Assembly (NCBI GenBank): GCA_964533735.1
Contig: CAZHMD010000001.1
Span: 558,001 to 622,000, forward strand
Source of the DNA: UBA6107 sp964533735
GTDB taxonomy: Bacteria > Chloroflexota > Anaerolineae > Anaerolineales > Anaerolineaceae
Length of the DNA stretch: 64,000 nucleotides
Direction of reading: 5' to 3'
Shown here in pieces: positions 42,559-51,397 of this stretch. Under the pieces are notes generated by a model. That model saw only the letters and a program-made list of their open reading frames with translations, ran no database searches and was not told the DNA's origin. Positions within the stretch are counted from its first letter, which is position 1. Each line of letters begins with the position of its first letter. The position numbers were made by a program, and so were the translations under genes.

Positions 42559-43785
42559 ATGCATATCCTGTTGATTCACCAGGCATTTGCCGCCCTCGAT
42601 GAGCCCGGCGGCACGCGGCACATCGAGATGGCGCGCATTTTGGCGCAAAAAGGTCACCAGGTGACCATCATCACCAGCCCGGTGAGTTACCTCACGGGAA
42701 AAACCCGCTTCGCACGCCGCTGGAAGGCTGTTGAACAACCCTTCCCCGGGGTGAAGATTCTGCGCGTGTACACCTACCCCGCCCTGCACCGCAGCTTCTT
42801 TCACCGCGTGCTAGGCTTCTTCAGTTTCATGTTCTCTTCGTTCTTTGTGGGGCTGGCCGTAACCAGGGTGGATGTCATCTGGGGCACTTCCCCTCCCATC
42901 TTCCAGGGCTGGACGGCCTGGTTGCTGGCTCGCCTCAAGGGAATTCCATTTCTCTTTGAAGTGCGCGACCTGTGGCCAGCCTTTGCCATTGCCGTGGGTG
43001 TACTGCGGCAAAAGACCCTCATAACGCTATCCCATTGGTTGGAATCATTTTTGTACCGTCACGCAGACGTGCTGGTGGTCAACTCCCCCGGTTTTATTGA
43101 ACACGTCGAAAAACGCGGCGCCAGGGATGTGCGCCTGGTTGAAAATGGCGTTGACCCGGCAATGTTCCTTTCACCGCATAACGGCGTCAAATTCAGGCAG
43201 CAGCACGGGTTGGCGGAAAATTGCGTTATCCTCTACGCCGGCGCGCACGGCATCTCCAATGACCTCGAAGTTGTGCTGGAGGCTGCCGCTCTCACCAGGC
43301 ATGAACCAGCGCTAAAATTTGTCTTTGTCGGCGACGGCAAGGAAAAGCCGCGCCTGTTGCAGCGGGCTGCTGAGCTCAACCTCACTAATGTAATCTTCCT
43401 GCCATCCGTGCCAAAAACTGATATGGCAGAGGTGATCGCCGCTGCGGATGCCTGCCTGGCGATCCTGAAACCGATCGAGATGTATAAAACCACCTATCCG
43501 AATAAGGTTTTTGATTATATGGCTGCTGCCAAACCCGTCCTGCTGGCAATTGATGGTGTCATTCGTGAAGTGGTGGAAAAAGCCGATGCAGGTATTTTTG
43601 TAGATCCAGGTAACCCAACATCTCTTGCCAATGCGGCACTCCGCATCAAAGCTGATCCCAACGAGGCACGCCAACTTGGGGTAAATGGTCAGTCCTACGT
43701 AAAAGAGAATTTTCACCGGGGGTTACTCGCAGAGAAATTCGAGTCGATTTTACTTAAGCTTCTCGAAAAGAAGGCGAGATCCTGA
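42559..43785 (+). CDS. Glycosyltransferase family 4
   Basis: A 408-residue GT-B-fold transferase (start MHILLIHQAF). The N-terminal Rossmann domain includes the donor/acceptor loop GGTRHIEMARILAQKGHQVTI; the C-terminal half carries FVGDGKEKPRL and the KTTYPNKVFDYMAAAKPVL block, with the conserved Glu replaced by the usual EX7E-like spacing not clear. GT4 enzymes add sugars from nucleotide donors to acceptors; WbuB-like members handle fucosamine-type donors. It follows the heparinase gene by 2 bases, so an operon is very likely. Three genes together look like one surface-glycan pathway. Confidence 0.9.
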   Translation: MHILLIHQAFAALDEPGGTRHIEMARILAQKGHQVTIITSPVSYLTGKTRFARRWKAVEQPFPGVKILRVYTYPALHRSFFHRVLGFFSFMFSSFFVGLAVTRVDVIWGTSPPIFQGWTAWLLARLKGIPFLFEVRDLWPAFAIAVGVLRQKTLITLSHWLESFLYRHADVLVVNSPGFIEHVEKRGARDVRLVENGVDPAMFLSPHNGVKFRQQHGLAENCVILYAGAHGISNDLEVVLEAAALTRHEPALKFVFVGDGKEKPRLLQRAAELNLTNVIFLPSVPKTDMAEVIAAADACLAILKPIEMYKTTYPNKVFDYMAAAKPVLLAIDGVIREVVEKADAGIFVDPGNPTSLANAALRIKADPNEARQLGVNGQSYVKENFHRGLLAEKFESILLKLLEKKARS

Positions 43786-43801
43786 TCCTCGCCACGCGAG
43801 G

Positions 43802-43807
43802 TAAAAT
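43802..43807 (+). promoter_or_regulatory. TAAAAT -10 candidate just ahead of pstB
   Basis: TAAAAT at 43802-43807 ends eight bases before the pstB ATG; a GAGGT lies before the -10, so it would not be in a transcript started here. Confidence 0.3.
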
Positions 43808-43815
43808 ATTAACCT

Positions 43816-44589
43816 ATGGATAAACAACGCTGGGCAATCGAAACAAAAGAACTGGAACTTTTTTACGGTGATTTCCGTGCGGTAAAGCATGTGGATCTCC
43901 AAATCGAGCCGCAAAAGATCACCTCCATCATCGGTCCCTCTGGATGCGGCAAAAGCACGGTACTTCGCGCATTCAACCGCATGAATGACTTCATTCCCAG
44001 TGCTCACGCCACTGGCAAAGTGCTCTTCCAGGGTCAAAACATCTACGAGCCGCAAGTTGACCCGGTTGTCGTGCGTCAGAAGATCGGTATGGTTTTCCAG
44101 AAACCCAACCCCTTCCCCAAGACAATTTACGATAATATCGCCTGGGGCGCGAGGATCAACAACTACAAGGGGAGTCTCAATGACCTTGTAGAGTCTTCTC
44201 TACGTGATGCAGCCCTCTGGGATGAGGTCAAGGATCAACTTCAGAAATCCGCCCTCTCGCTTTCAGGCGGGCAGCAGCAGCGCCTGTGTATCGCCCGTGC
44301 GTTGGCGGTGAAACCCCAGATCATCCTGATGGATGAACCCTGTTCAGCGCTTGACCCGATTGCTACATTAAAGATAGAAGATTTAATGCGCGAATTGTCA
44401 AAAAACTATACAATAATCATCGTCACACATAACATGCAGCAGGCTGGCCGCGCCTCTGATTTCACCGCTTATTTCACTATGGACGCAGACCGTGCCGGCA
44501 TGATGGTGGAGTATGGAGAAACCAGCCAGGTTTTCACCAACCCACGCAACAAATCAACAGAAGACTACATTTCGGGACGTTTCGGTTAA
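43816..44589 (+). CDS. pstB: Phosphate ABC transporter ATP-binding protein
   Basis: A 257-residue ABC ATPase: Walker A GPSGCGKST, the PstB-type block AFNRMNDFIP after it, Q-loop QKPNPFPKTIYDNI (the PstB signature), LSGGQQQR signature and LMDEPCSALDP Walker B/D-loop. It energises high-affinity phosphate import. pstS, pstC and pstA are not in the window, so either they lie elsewhere or this protein serves another permease. It is followed after 21 bases by phoU. The length and motifs are standard. Confidence 0.96.
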   Translation: MDKQRWAIETKELELFYGDFRAVKHVDLQIEPQKITSIIGPSGCGKSTVLRAFNRMNDFIPSAHATGKVLFQGQNIYEPQVDPVVVRQKIGMVFQKPNPFPKTIYDNIAWGARINNYKGSLNDLVESSLRDAALWDEVKDQLQKSALSLSGGQQQRLCIARALAVKPQIILMDEPCSALDPIATLKIEDLMRELSKNYTIIIVTHNMQQAGRASDFTAYFTMDADRAGMMVEYGETSQVFTNPRNKSTEDYISGRFG

Positions 44590-44610
44590 TCAGGAAACAA
44601 GAGGTGCAAA

Positions 44611-45285
44611 ATGGCAAGAGATAATCTGTTACTTCATATTCACCAGGTCCAGGATGAGTTATTGCTAATGGGAAGCATGGTCGAACAAGCTACCCTGCGC
44701 TCGATTCAAGCCTTGAAAAAAAGGGATATTGAAGGCGCAAAAGGGATTTACAACGAAGATAATCTGGTCAACGAAAAAAGGTATGCTATAGAAAACTCGG
44801 TCCTGATTCTTATTGCCACACAGCAGCCATTGGCGCATGATCTGCGGCTGATGGCAGCCTTGCTGGAGATAGCGGCAGAAATTGAGCGCATGGGGGATTA
44901 CGCCAAAGGCATTGCCAAGGTTGTGGTCAAACTCGGCGACATTGACCTGCCCATGCCTTTAACAGAAATTGAGAAAATGGCTGCGCTATCCATCGATATG
45001 TTCCACCGGGCTTTGAGTGCATTTATCGCTGAAGACCCGCTTGCTGCCCGCAAGATACCCTCGGAGGATGATGCAGTGGATTTGTTGTATCAAAAGGTTC
45101 AAAAGGATGTCGTCGAGGTGATGATCAAAAATCCGGAATTGATCGATTCTGCCAACCTCTTCATGTGGGTGGCGCACAACCTCGAACGCATGGCTGACAG
45201 GGTCAGCAATATCTGTGAGCGCACGGTCTTTGTTGCCACGGGTGAGTTGGGTGAATTGGAAGTGGAAAAAAAACGCTTGGATTAG
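44611..45285 (+). CDS. phoU: Phosphate signalling/transport regulator PhoU
   Basis: A 224-residue all-helical PhoU protein with the two three-helix repeats and the metal motif E-x-x-x-D in EIERMGDYAKGI and again in NLERMADRVSNI. PhoU damps PstB-linked transport and the Pho two-component response. GAGGT stands five bases upstream of the ATG. It is cotranscribed with pstB. phoR/phoB are not seen here. The gap to the following coiled-coil gene is 42 bases with a good binding site, so that gene may share the transcript. Confidence 0.95.
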   Translation: MARDNLLLHIHQVQDELLLMGSMVEQATLRSIQALKKRDIEGAKGIYNEDNLVNEKRYAIENSVLILIATQQPLAHDLRLMAALLEIAAEIERMGDYAKGIAKVVVKLGDIDLPMPLTEIEKMAALSIDMFHRALSAFIAEDPLAARKIPSEDDAVDLLYQKVQKDVVEVMIKNPELIDSANLFMWVAHNLERMADRVSNICERTVFVATGELGELEVEKKRLD

Positions 45286-45327
45286 GCATTTGCCTGACAT
45301 TGCAGACGAATTAATAAGGAGAAGGCT

Positions 45328-46389
45328 ATGCAACCCAGTGGAACCAGTGCTGCCGATCAGCTTAAACGGGACATCGACACAGTCCGTCGTGACCTGACCG
45401 AACTCATCCGGAAGGTCAATTTCACATCATTACGCGACGAAACCTCCGACCTGGATACCAGGATCGCCAATTTCCCCACGCGCATTCAACAGGTGCGGGA
45501 ACGGAGATATGCCTTTAGCCGGGTGCTGGAATCACAGGCTTTGGAGTACCAGAAGCAGTGGGCTGCCAAACGCGGGCAAATCCAAAACCAGATTACTTTG
45601 CAATCTAACAGTTTACAGGCGCAGCTCCGCCCCCTTGAGTCGCGGGTTGCCGCGTTAAGCCTCGGTTCCACACCAGCAATGACAGTAAAAACCATAATGA
45701 ATGAAGTGAATGGTTTTGAAACCAGAGTCAGTTCTGCTGAGAGTTCGCTGCGGGAACTTTTCGACAGTTTGAAACAGGAATTTGCGAAGTCATCCAGCCA
45801 GGTTGACCTGATCGAGAAAGCTCTTGACCAGTCCGAATCAGCCAGTTTTGGTTTTCTCCCCGGTGAATGCATCTACATGACTACCAAGGCTGTGTGGACC
45901 CGGGACACCAGAGAAGACAAAGAAGACCCGGAAGGTATTCTCTTCCTCACCGACCAGCGCTTGCTTTTTGAGCAGCGAGAGGAGATTGCCAGGAAGAAAG
46001 TCCTCTTCGTGACCACCGAACGCGAAAAAGTGCAGAAATTACAGTTCGAGACCCCGGTCGTGGTAATCGAAAACCTCAAAGCCACCAAGCAGGGATTGTT
46101 CAAGAACGAAGATTGGCTCGAGTTCCAACTGCCCAGCGGCTCCTTCGCCCGCGAGGTCAAACTGCACCTTGATGGCGGTGATTGCAATACTTGGCAGCAG
46201 ATGCTCAACCGCATCAAGTCCGGCGATATTGAGGCTGAGCGTGCCCTCGAAGTGGATGTGAATGCAGTAGAAAAAGCACGCTCCGCACCTGCCAGATGCC
46301 CCAGTTGCGGCGGCGCCATCACCAAACCTGTTCTGCGCGGTATGGATTCGATCACCTGTGATTTCTGCGGTACGGTAATCCGCTTGTAA
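45328..46389 (+). CDS. Coiled-coil / PH-like / zinc-ribbon protein of unknown function
   Basis: A 353-residue protein. Residues 1-175 are strongly coiled-coil (heptad-like runs such as QIQNQITLQSNSLQAQLRPL). Residues 180-300 look like a PH/GRAM-type strand-rich domain with FLTDQRLLFEQREE, TREDKEDPEGI and the W-x-x-M-L segment at the end. A C-terminal ribbon has CPSCGG and CDFCG, two Cys pairs suited to zinc. No named family recognised. AAGGAGAAGGCT lies before the ATG. It is downstream of pstB-phoU in the same direction; a role with them is only suggested by position. Confidence 0.7.
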   Translation: MQPSGTSAADQLKRDIDTVRRDLTELIRKVNFTSLRDETSDLDTRIANFPTRIQQVRERRYAFSRVLESQALEYQKQWAAKRGQIQNQITLQSNSLQAQLRPLESRVAALSLGSTPAMTVKTIMNEVNGFETRVSSAESSLRELFDSLKQEFAKSSSQVDLIEKALDQSESASFGFLPGECIYMTTKAVWTRDTREDKEDPEGILFLTDQRLLFEQREEIARKKVLFVTTEREKVQKLQFETPVVVIENLKATKQGLFKNEDWLEFQLPSGSFAREVKLHLDGGDCNTWQQMLNRIKSGDIEAERALEVDVNAVEKARSAPARCPSCGGAITKPVLRGMDSITCDFCGTVIRL

Positions 46390-46417
46390 TTACCAAAAGG
46401 AATGGTCTCAACACAAT

Positions 46418-46446
46418 AAAAAAGGGAGTTCAAATTGAACTCCCTT
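46418..46446 (-). terminator. Terminator shared by the zinc-ribbon gene and the PIG-L gene
   Basis: GGGAGTTCA / TGAACTCCC (9 bp, loop AAT) preceded by AAAAAA; on the minus strand this gives a run of T, so it serves mainly the PIG-L gene ending at 46451. Confidence 0.85.
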
Positions 46447-46450
46447 AATC

Positions 46451-47299
46451 TTATAGCCCTTCGAACAGGTCTTTTTCTTTCTTCTTCCCCGGAGGCGGAT
46501 AAGCCCGCATGTACTGGTCACTGATACCGGAGATTTTGCGAAACCATCCCAAGATACCCCCGGTTATCTTGGCGCCGCCCTGGCTGGCATGGCAGGCAGA
46601 AGCCTGGTCTCGTAAGTCAGCCACATCCCTGTAATCCACCTCTGCATGGATCGGAAAGCGCACTTCAGCGATGGATTGAAAATCGATGTCGCCATTTTTG
46701 CCAAATTTACGGGGATCCTTGCCGGTGAGGCGCATGAAGAATATCGCCAGCCGTAGAAATCCGCGCGGGAAGGTGTGAAAATAGAGTTTGGAGGGAGCAA
46801 ATGCCGGGGCATCCCCGGGGTAAAGGTTGGCATCCCCCGCAGCGTGGAACGCCTTGACGGTGGCGTTGTGAATGGCTATATGATCCGGGTGGCGGTATCC
46901 GCCAATGGGGTCAAAAGTGATCACCACTTCAGGTTTGAGTTTGCGGATGTATTGAACCACATCCCCTGTCACTTTATCGATATCCGCTGCAAATAACGCC
47001 TGGGGGTGTGAATTGTCCATTGTCCCTGGCATGCCCGAATCACGGTAGTTAAGGAAATACACACCGGCAAGTCCGAGTGTCTGGGCAGCACAACGCAGTT
47101 CGTTTTCGCGCAGCTCTGCAACACTGGCGTAACCTTCCATCATTTCAGCGGGTACTTCTCCGACCTCCCCGCGGGTGGCGCACACCAGGTAGACGTTTAC
47201 TCCCAGTTTGGAATAATGGGCCAGGGTGCCCCCGGTGCCAAAAGTTTCATCATCCGGGTGGGCTAGAACTGCGAGCAGCGTGCGCGAAGGAGTGGTCAT
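46451..47299 (-). CDS. PIG-L (LmbE-type) family deacetylase, MshB/BshB-like
   Basis: A 282-residue zinc deacetylase. The motif AHPDDE (near residue 12) and the HPDH (in YRHPDHIAIHNA) provide the metal ligands. The family removes acetyl from GlcNAc-linked metabolites such as in mycothiol or bacillithiol synthesis, or other N-acetyl sugars. Substrate not determined; an N-terminal ATRGEVGEVPAEM block resembles the MshB-type. The ATG at 47299 has AGGA five bases ahead. Divergent from nothing nearby; the ThiF-like gene lies 50 bases upstream on the same strand. Confidence 0.92.
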   Translation of the reverse strand: MTTPSRTLLAVLAHPDDETFGTGGTLAHYSKLGVNVYLVCATRGEVGEVPAEMMEGYASVAELRENELRCAAQTLGLAGVYFLNYRDSGMPGTMDNSHPQALFAADIDKVTGDVVQYIRKLKPEVVITFDPIGGYRHPDHIAIHNATVKAFHAAGDANLYPGDAPAFAPSKLYFHTFPRGFLRLAIFFMRLTGKDPRKFGKNGDIDFQSIAEVRFPIHAEVDYRDVADLRDQASACHASQGGAKITGGILGWFRKISGISDQYMRAYPPPGKKKEKDLFEGL

Positions 47300-47349
47300 T
47301 GTCATCCTAATCTTCTTTTATTATTCGCAGGATTATACGCCTGTTCTCG

Positions 47350-48117
47350 TCACTTCCAGGGTTCACTTCCACAGTCGGGGCAGCCTGGATTACGTTTGAC
47401 TTGAATTTCCTGGAATCGCATCTCCAGCAAATCCACCAGCAGCAGTCGTCCTGCCAGCGGTTTTCCTATCCCCAACAACAGCTTGATCGTCTCGTTCGCC
47501 TGTATAACCCCGATGACACCTGGAGCCGTTGCGATCAATCCATTTTTCGCGGGATCAGGGATTGCCTCCTCTGCCGGTTTTTGGGCATACAAACAGGTGT
47601 AACAGGGACCATTAGGACTGTGGAAGACACTCACCTGACCTTCAAATCTGAACACTGCTCCGTGCACCATCGCTTTGTGCTGCACCACGCACTCACGGTT
47701 GATCACCTGCCGAGCAGGGAAATTATCCGTGCAATCCAGCACAACATCGTACTCGTTGATCAAGGCGGCTGCATTTTCCCCTGTCAGGCGCAGCGCATGC
47801 TGCTTCACCTCAATCTCTGGATTGAGATTTTGGAGTATTTTCGCTCCTGAAGAAGGTTTGGGTTCCCCCAGTGTTTCAACTGAATGCAGCACCTGCCGCT
47901 GGAGATTACTTAAAGCCACGCGGTCATCATCCACAAGCCCGAGCTTTCCAATACCGGCTGCAGCCAGGTAAAGCGCTGCTGGTGAGCCCAATCCCCCCAC
48001 TCCTATCACGAGAACGGAGGCATCCTTCAATTTCACTTGGCCGTTTAAGCCAACCTCAGGGAGCTGCAGGTGTTTTTGGTAGCGTTCCATCTCGGTGGAG
48101 CTCAAACTTTCAGTCAT
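47350..48117 (-). CDS. ThiF/MoeB/HesA family adenylyltransferase
   Basis: A 255-residue E1-like enzyme that adenylates the C-terminus of a small sulfur-carrier protein for thiamine or molybdopterin synthesis. The nucleotide motif GVGGLGSPAALYLAAAGIG lies near residue 35; SNLQRQ, the DCTDN block, and Cys pairs CYTC and CPDC (zinc) are all present. GGGAGG precedes the ATG at 48117. No rhodanese domain is fused. A longer start at 48270 would overlap the divergent gene. Which cofactor pathway it serves is not evident from neighbours. Divergent from the DHH-CBS gene. Confidence 0.9.
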   Translation of the reverse strand: MTESLSSTEMERYQKHLQLPEVGLNGQVKLKDASVLVIGVGGLGSPAALYLAAAGIGKLGLVDDDRVALSNLQRQVLHSVETLGEPKPSSGAKILQNLNPEIEVKQHALRLTGENAAALINEYDVVLDCTDNFPARQVINRECVVQHKAMVHGAVFRFEGQVSVFHSPNGPCYTCLYAQKPAEEAIPDPAKNGLIATAPGVIGVIQANETIKLLLGIGKPLAGRLLLVDLLEMRFQEIQVKRNPGCPDCGSEPWK

Positions 48118-48170
48118 CGGACCCTCCCTTATCAACATCGCATCCCTTGTGAAATTCCTATTTACCTTGG

Positions 48171-48179
48171 TGTTACAAT
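48171..48179 (+). promoter_or_regulatory. Extended -10 promoter, near-leaderless start of the DHH-CBS gene
   Basis: TGTTACAAT (TGn plus TACAAT at 48174-48179) ends six bases before the ATG at 48186. No ribosome binding site exists between. This matches the geometry seen at 27697. Confidence 0.45.
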
Positions 48180-48185
48180 TTATAA

Positions 48186-50840
48186 ATGCAACTAATTTTA
48201 ACCCACGAACAGGCGGATTTTGATGCAGTTGGCGCGCTAGCAGCAGCACACCTGTTGTATCCTTCCGCATTACCTGTTCTCCCCAAAAGGTTGAATCAAA
48301 ATGTGCGCAGGTTTATTAACCTGTACAGGACCGAACTCCCGTTTGTTGAGATAACAGAATTACCTGGTGATCCCATTGATGCCATCATCCTTGTGGATAC
48401 GCAATCGCTGGTGACCCTTAAGAACTTGCGCAAAGATGCCGCAATTCATGTGGTGGATCACCATTTGGAAAGACCTAATCTGCCTGCTCATTGGGTTAAA
48501 ACAATAGAAAAAGTTGGCTCCACCACCTCACTCTTTGTCGACCAGCTCAAGGAACACAATACTCTTTTCAATGCCAGCATCGCCACACTCATGCTGCTCG
48601 GCATTTACGAAGACACCGGCTCGCTAACCTACGCTGCCACAACGGTTAAAGACGTTTATGCTGCCGCCTTCCTCATGGAAAGGGGCGCTGATCTGCGCAT
48701 TTTGAGCGACTACCTAAACTCTGCGCTCACACCTGCACAACTCGCGGTAGCCGATGAATTGCTGAACAATACTCAGCTGTTGACCGTCCACGGTAAAAAG
48801 ATCCTTATCTCGCGCGCCTCTGCTTTGGATATGGAGGAGGAGATTTCTGGAATTGCCCACAAGATCCGCGACCTTCTGGACCCGGATGCGCTCTTCCTCC
48901 TGGTACACACCCGGGAAGGCATCCGCCTGGTGGCGCGGTCTACCAGTGACGATATCGATGTCAGCCAGGTTGCCAACCTTTTCGGCGGAGGAGGGCACGC
49001 ACGCGCCGCCGCTGCCTTGCTGCATCCTGATGGCACGCCTCACTCAAGCACCGAGGATGTTTTTTCAGAGGCTATCAATCGCATCGTTGAATGCCTTCAG
49101 AAAGCGATCAAACCTGCGGTAACCGTCGGCAAGATCATGTCCAAGAAGCCGTTGTTAATTACCAGGAACACCTCGCTCAAGGATGCCCTGGAAAAGATGA
49201 AGCGCTACGGCTACGAGGGATACCCTGTCATTGAGGACAGGCAGGTGGTGGGACTGCTCACCCGGCGGGCGGTTGACAGGGCTTCCACGCACAAACTCGA
49301 ATTGACTGCCGGCAGCCTGATGGACGCAGGCAACTTTTCCCTTGTGCCTGATCAGACGCTCGAAGAGGTGCAGGATCTTATGGCCAGCACCGGATGGGGT
49401 CAAATCCCGGTCATCGATCCCACCTCAAAGGAAATTGTGGGGATAGTGACGCGTACTGACCTGCTCAAGAATTTGCGTAAATTATCGCCCATGAAGACCT
49501 CCGCGGTGAATTACGCGCAGAAGATCGAGAATGCCCTTTCTCCCGGCAGGCTCGCCCTGCTGCGCAAGGTGATCGAGGCGGCCAACCTGGATAACATGCC
49601 CATCTACACGGTAGGAGGGTTTGTGCGTGACTTGCTCCTGGACCGCCCCTCGAATGATTTTGACATCGTGATTGAAGGAGACGCCGTCAGGATTGCTCAG
49701 AAACTTTCAGCGCAGTTTGGAGGGCGTGTTGTCAGCCATCGGCGCTTCGGAACCGCAAAATGGCAGGTCAAGGAAATCCGCTCTGAACTCGCGAAAGCTC
49801 TCAACGTTGAAGGCACTCACGGAGAGGACTTGCCCGAATTTCTTGATCTCATCAGTGCCCGCACTGAATTCTACGACCATCCCACTGCCCTCCCGACGGT
49901 GGAGCGCTCGAATATTAAACTGGATCTTCATCGCCGCGATTTCACCATCAACACGCTCGCTCTGCGTCTCGACCGGCATCATTACGGGGAGTTGTATGAT
50001 CACTGGGGCGGTTTGAATGACCTGCACAATAAGAAGATCCGTGTGCTGCATTCCCTTTCCTTCGTGGATGACCCCACCCGTTTGCTGCGGGCTGTCAGGT
50101 TTGAGCAGCGTTTTCAATTCCAAATTGAGGAGCGTACGCTTCAACTGATGGATGAGGCTCGCCCCATGCTGCGCCAGGTAAGCGGTGACCGCTTGCGCCA
50201 CGAATTTGACCTGGTTTTCAATGAGACAGACCCCTGCCGGATCTTGTCTAGAATGATGCAATTGGATCTCTTATCCTCGATTCACCCGCAGCTGCGCTGG
50301 AATGTGGAACAGGAACCCTCCATGCGGAGCATTAGACCCGTTCAGCTTGAACCTGGATGGGATTTACCCGCTCACGTGGGAAACGTCCCTTTGGAGTTAG
50401 CCCTTCAATGGTCCATCTGGCTGGCGGGATTACCTGCGAAAACCGTGAAAGAAATATCTGCCCGCTTTAAGTTGCCTGCACCTCTGGCAGGCATCGTTCG
50501 CTCAACGGCTGAACTCCTCCCGGATCTGAGCCTTCTGCCTGGCATGAAACCAAGCGGAATCACCGCGCAGTTGGAATCCTTCCCTGAGGTCAGTCTCTTC
50601 ACTGCCTGGCTGCAATGTAACGATCAGGGAGTTAAAGACCTAATCGTCAGATACATCCAAAAATGGAAAAATACGCAGCCCATAACCAACGGGGATGATC
50701 TGCGAAAAGCAGGCTTGCTGCCTGGTCCTGCGTACAAGAACATTCTCACTGCATTGCGCTCAGCCTACCTCGATGGAACCATTACCTCGCTGGAAGAAGA
50801 AAAAAAACTCTTATCCGAAATCCTTGCACAGGAACGATAA
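48186..50840 (+). CDS. DHH - CBS - CBS - tRNA nucleotidyltransferase fusion (A-adding-like)
   Basis: An 884-residue fusion. Residues 1-310 form a DHH/DHHA1 phosphoesterase (D11, D13; VVDHH; GGGGHARAA). Residues about 318-440 are two CBS domains (e.g. KPLLITRNTSLKDALEKM). From about 475 is the poly(A)-polymerase/CCA-adding head with the GGFVRDLLL and NDFDIVIEGD carboxylates, followed by the RRDFTINTLA and neck/body domains. The same order is known in the large A-adding enzyme of Aquifex. It likely repairs or completes tRNA 3' ends; whether it adds C, A or both cannot be decided here. One tRNA in this window lacks an encoded CCA. Confidence 0.88.
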   Translation: MQLILTHEQADFDAVGALAAAHLLYPSALPVLPKRLNQNVRRFINLYRTELPFVEITELPGDPIDAIILVDTQSLVTLKNLRKDAAIHVVDHHLERPNLPAHWVKTIEKVGSTTSLFVDQLKEHNTLFNASIATLMLLGIYEDTGSLTYAATTVKDVYAAAFLMERGADLRILSDYLNSALTPAQLAVADELLNNTQLLTVHGKKILISRASALDMEEEISGIAHKIRDLLDPDALFLLVHTREGIRLVARSTSDDIDVSQVANLFGGGGHARAAAALLHPDGTPHSSTEDVFSEAINRIVECLQKAIKPAVTVGKIMSKKPLLITRNTSLKDALEKMKRYGYEGYPVIEDRQVVGLLTRRAVDRASTHKLELTAGSLMDAGNFSLVPDQTLEEVQDLMASTGWGQIPVIDPTSKEIVGIVTRTDLLKNLRKLSPMKTSAVNYAQKIENALSPGRLALLRKVIEAANLDNMPIYTVGGFVRDLLLDRPSNDFDIVIEGDAVRIAQKLSAQFGGRVVSHRRFGTAKWQVKEIRSELAKALNVEGTHGEDLPEFLDLISARTEFYDHPTALPTVERSNIKLDLHRRDFTINTLALRLDRHHYGELYDHWGGLNDLHNKKIRVLHSLSFVDDPTRLLRAVRFEQRFQFQIEERTLQLMDEARPMLRQVSGDRLRHEFDLVFNETDPCRILSRMMQLDLLSSIHPQLRWNVEQEPSMRSIRPVQLEPGWDLPAHVGNVPLELALQWSIWLAGLPAKTVKEISARFKLPAPLAGIVRSTAELLPDLSLLPGMKPSGITAQLESFPEVSLFTAWLQCNDQGVKDLIVRYIQKWKNTQPITNGDDLRKAGLLPGPAYKNILTALRSAYLDGTITSLEEEKKLLSEILAQER

Positions 50841-50845
50841 GCATT

Positions 50846-51391
50846 ATGGATTTCACAAAAGTCGTACAAATTAAGGACAATAACAGGGAATCCATTACCA
50901 TTCGACCGCTGGTTAAATCTGACCTGCGCGCCCTCGAGTGGGAAGGCGAATATCAACATTTCCGCAACCTCTTTAATGATATGTATGAAAAAATCCAGAC
51001 AGGCATCTCGAGAGCCTGGGTGGTGGTTAATGATGAAAACTATATGATCGGGCAGGTTTTTCTGCAGCTGCGCAGTGACCGCCTGGAATTGGCTGACGGC
51101 TGGAACAGGGCGTATTTATATTCATTACGTATCCGCCCCGAGTACCGCAACAAAGGCATTGGGGGACGCATGTTACAACTGGTTGATGATTTCCTCGTGA
51201 CAGGGGGATTCACCAGGGTGACTCTCAATGTCGCCAGGGACAACCTGGCAGCCATCCGCCTGTATCACCGCCATGGGTACAAGATCGTGGCAGAAGAACC
51301 GGGAATCTGGTCTTACCCGGATGACGAAGGTATGTGGCAGACGATCAACGAGCCTTCCTGGTGCATGGAAAAGATACTGCCCGTCGCATGA
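50846..51391 (+). CDS. GNAT family N-acetyltransferase
   Basis: A 181-residue protein with the GNAT acetyl-CoA block LRIRPEYRNKGIGGRMLQLV (the RxxGxG pyrophosphate loop) and the C-terminal strand-helix ARDNLAAIRLYHRHGYKIV. It transfers acetyl from acetyl-CoA to an unknown amine or other acceptor. It begins 5 bases after the DHH-CBS-nucleotidyltransferase stop, so it probably shares the transcript. Converges with the CapA-like gene. Substrate unknown. Confidence 0.9.
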   Translation: MDFTKVVQIKDNNRESITIRPLVKSDLRALEWEGEYQHFRNLFNDMYEKIQTGISRAWVVVNDENYMIGQVFLQLRSDRLELADGWNRAYLYSLRIRPEYRNKGIGGRMLQLVDDFLVTGGFTRVTLNVARDNLAAIRLYHRHGYKIVAEEPGIWSYPDDEGMWQTINEPSWCMEKILPVA

Positions 51392-51397
51392 TCTACT

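Noticed and set aside
48118..48270. Upstream extension of the ThiF-like gene
   Set aside because: Would cover the divergent promoter and overlap the DHH-CBS gene; GGGAGG precedes the inner ATG.
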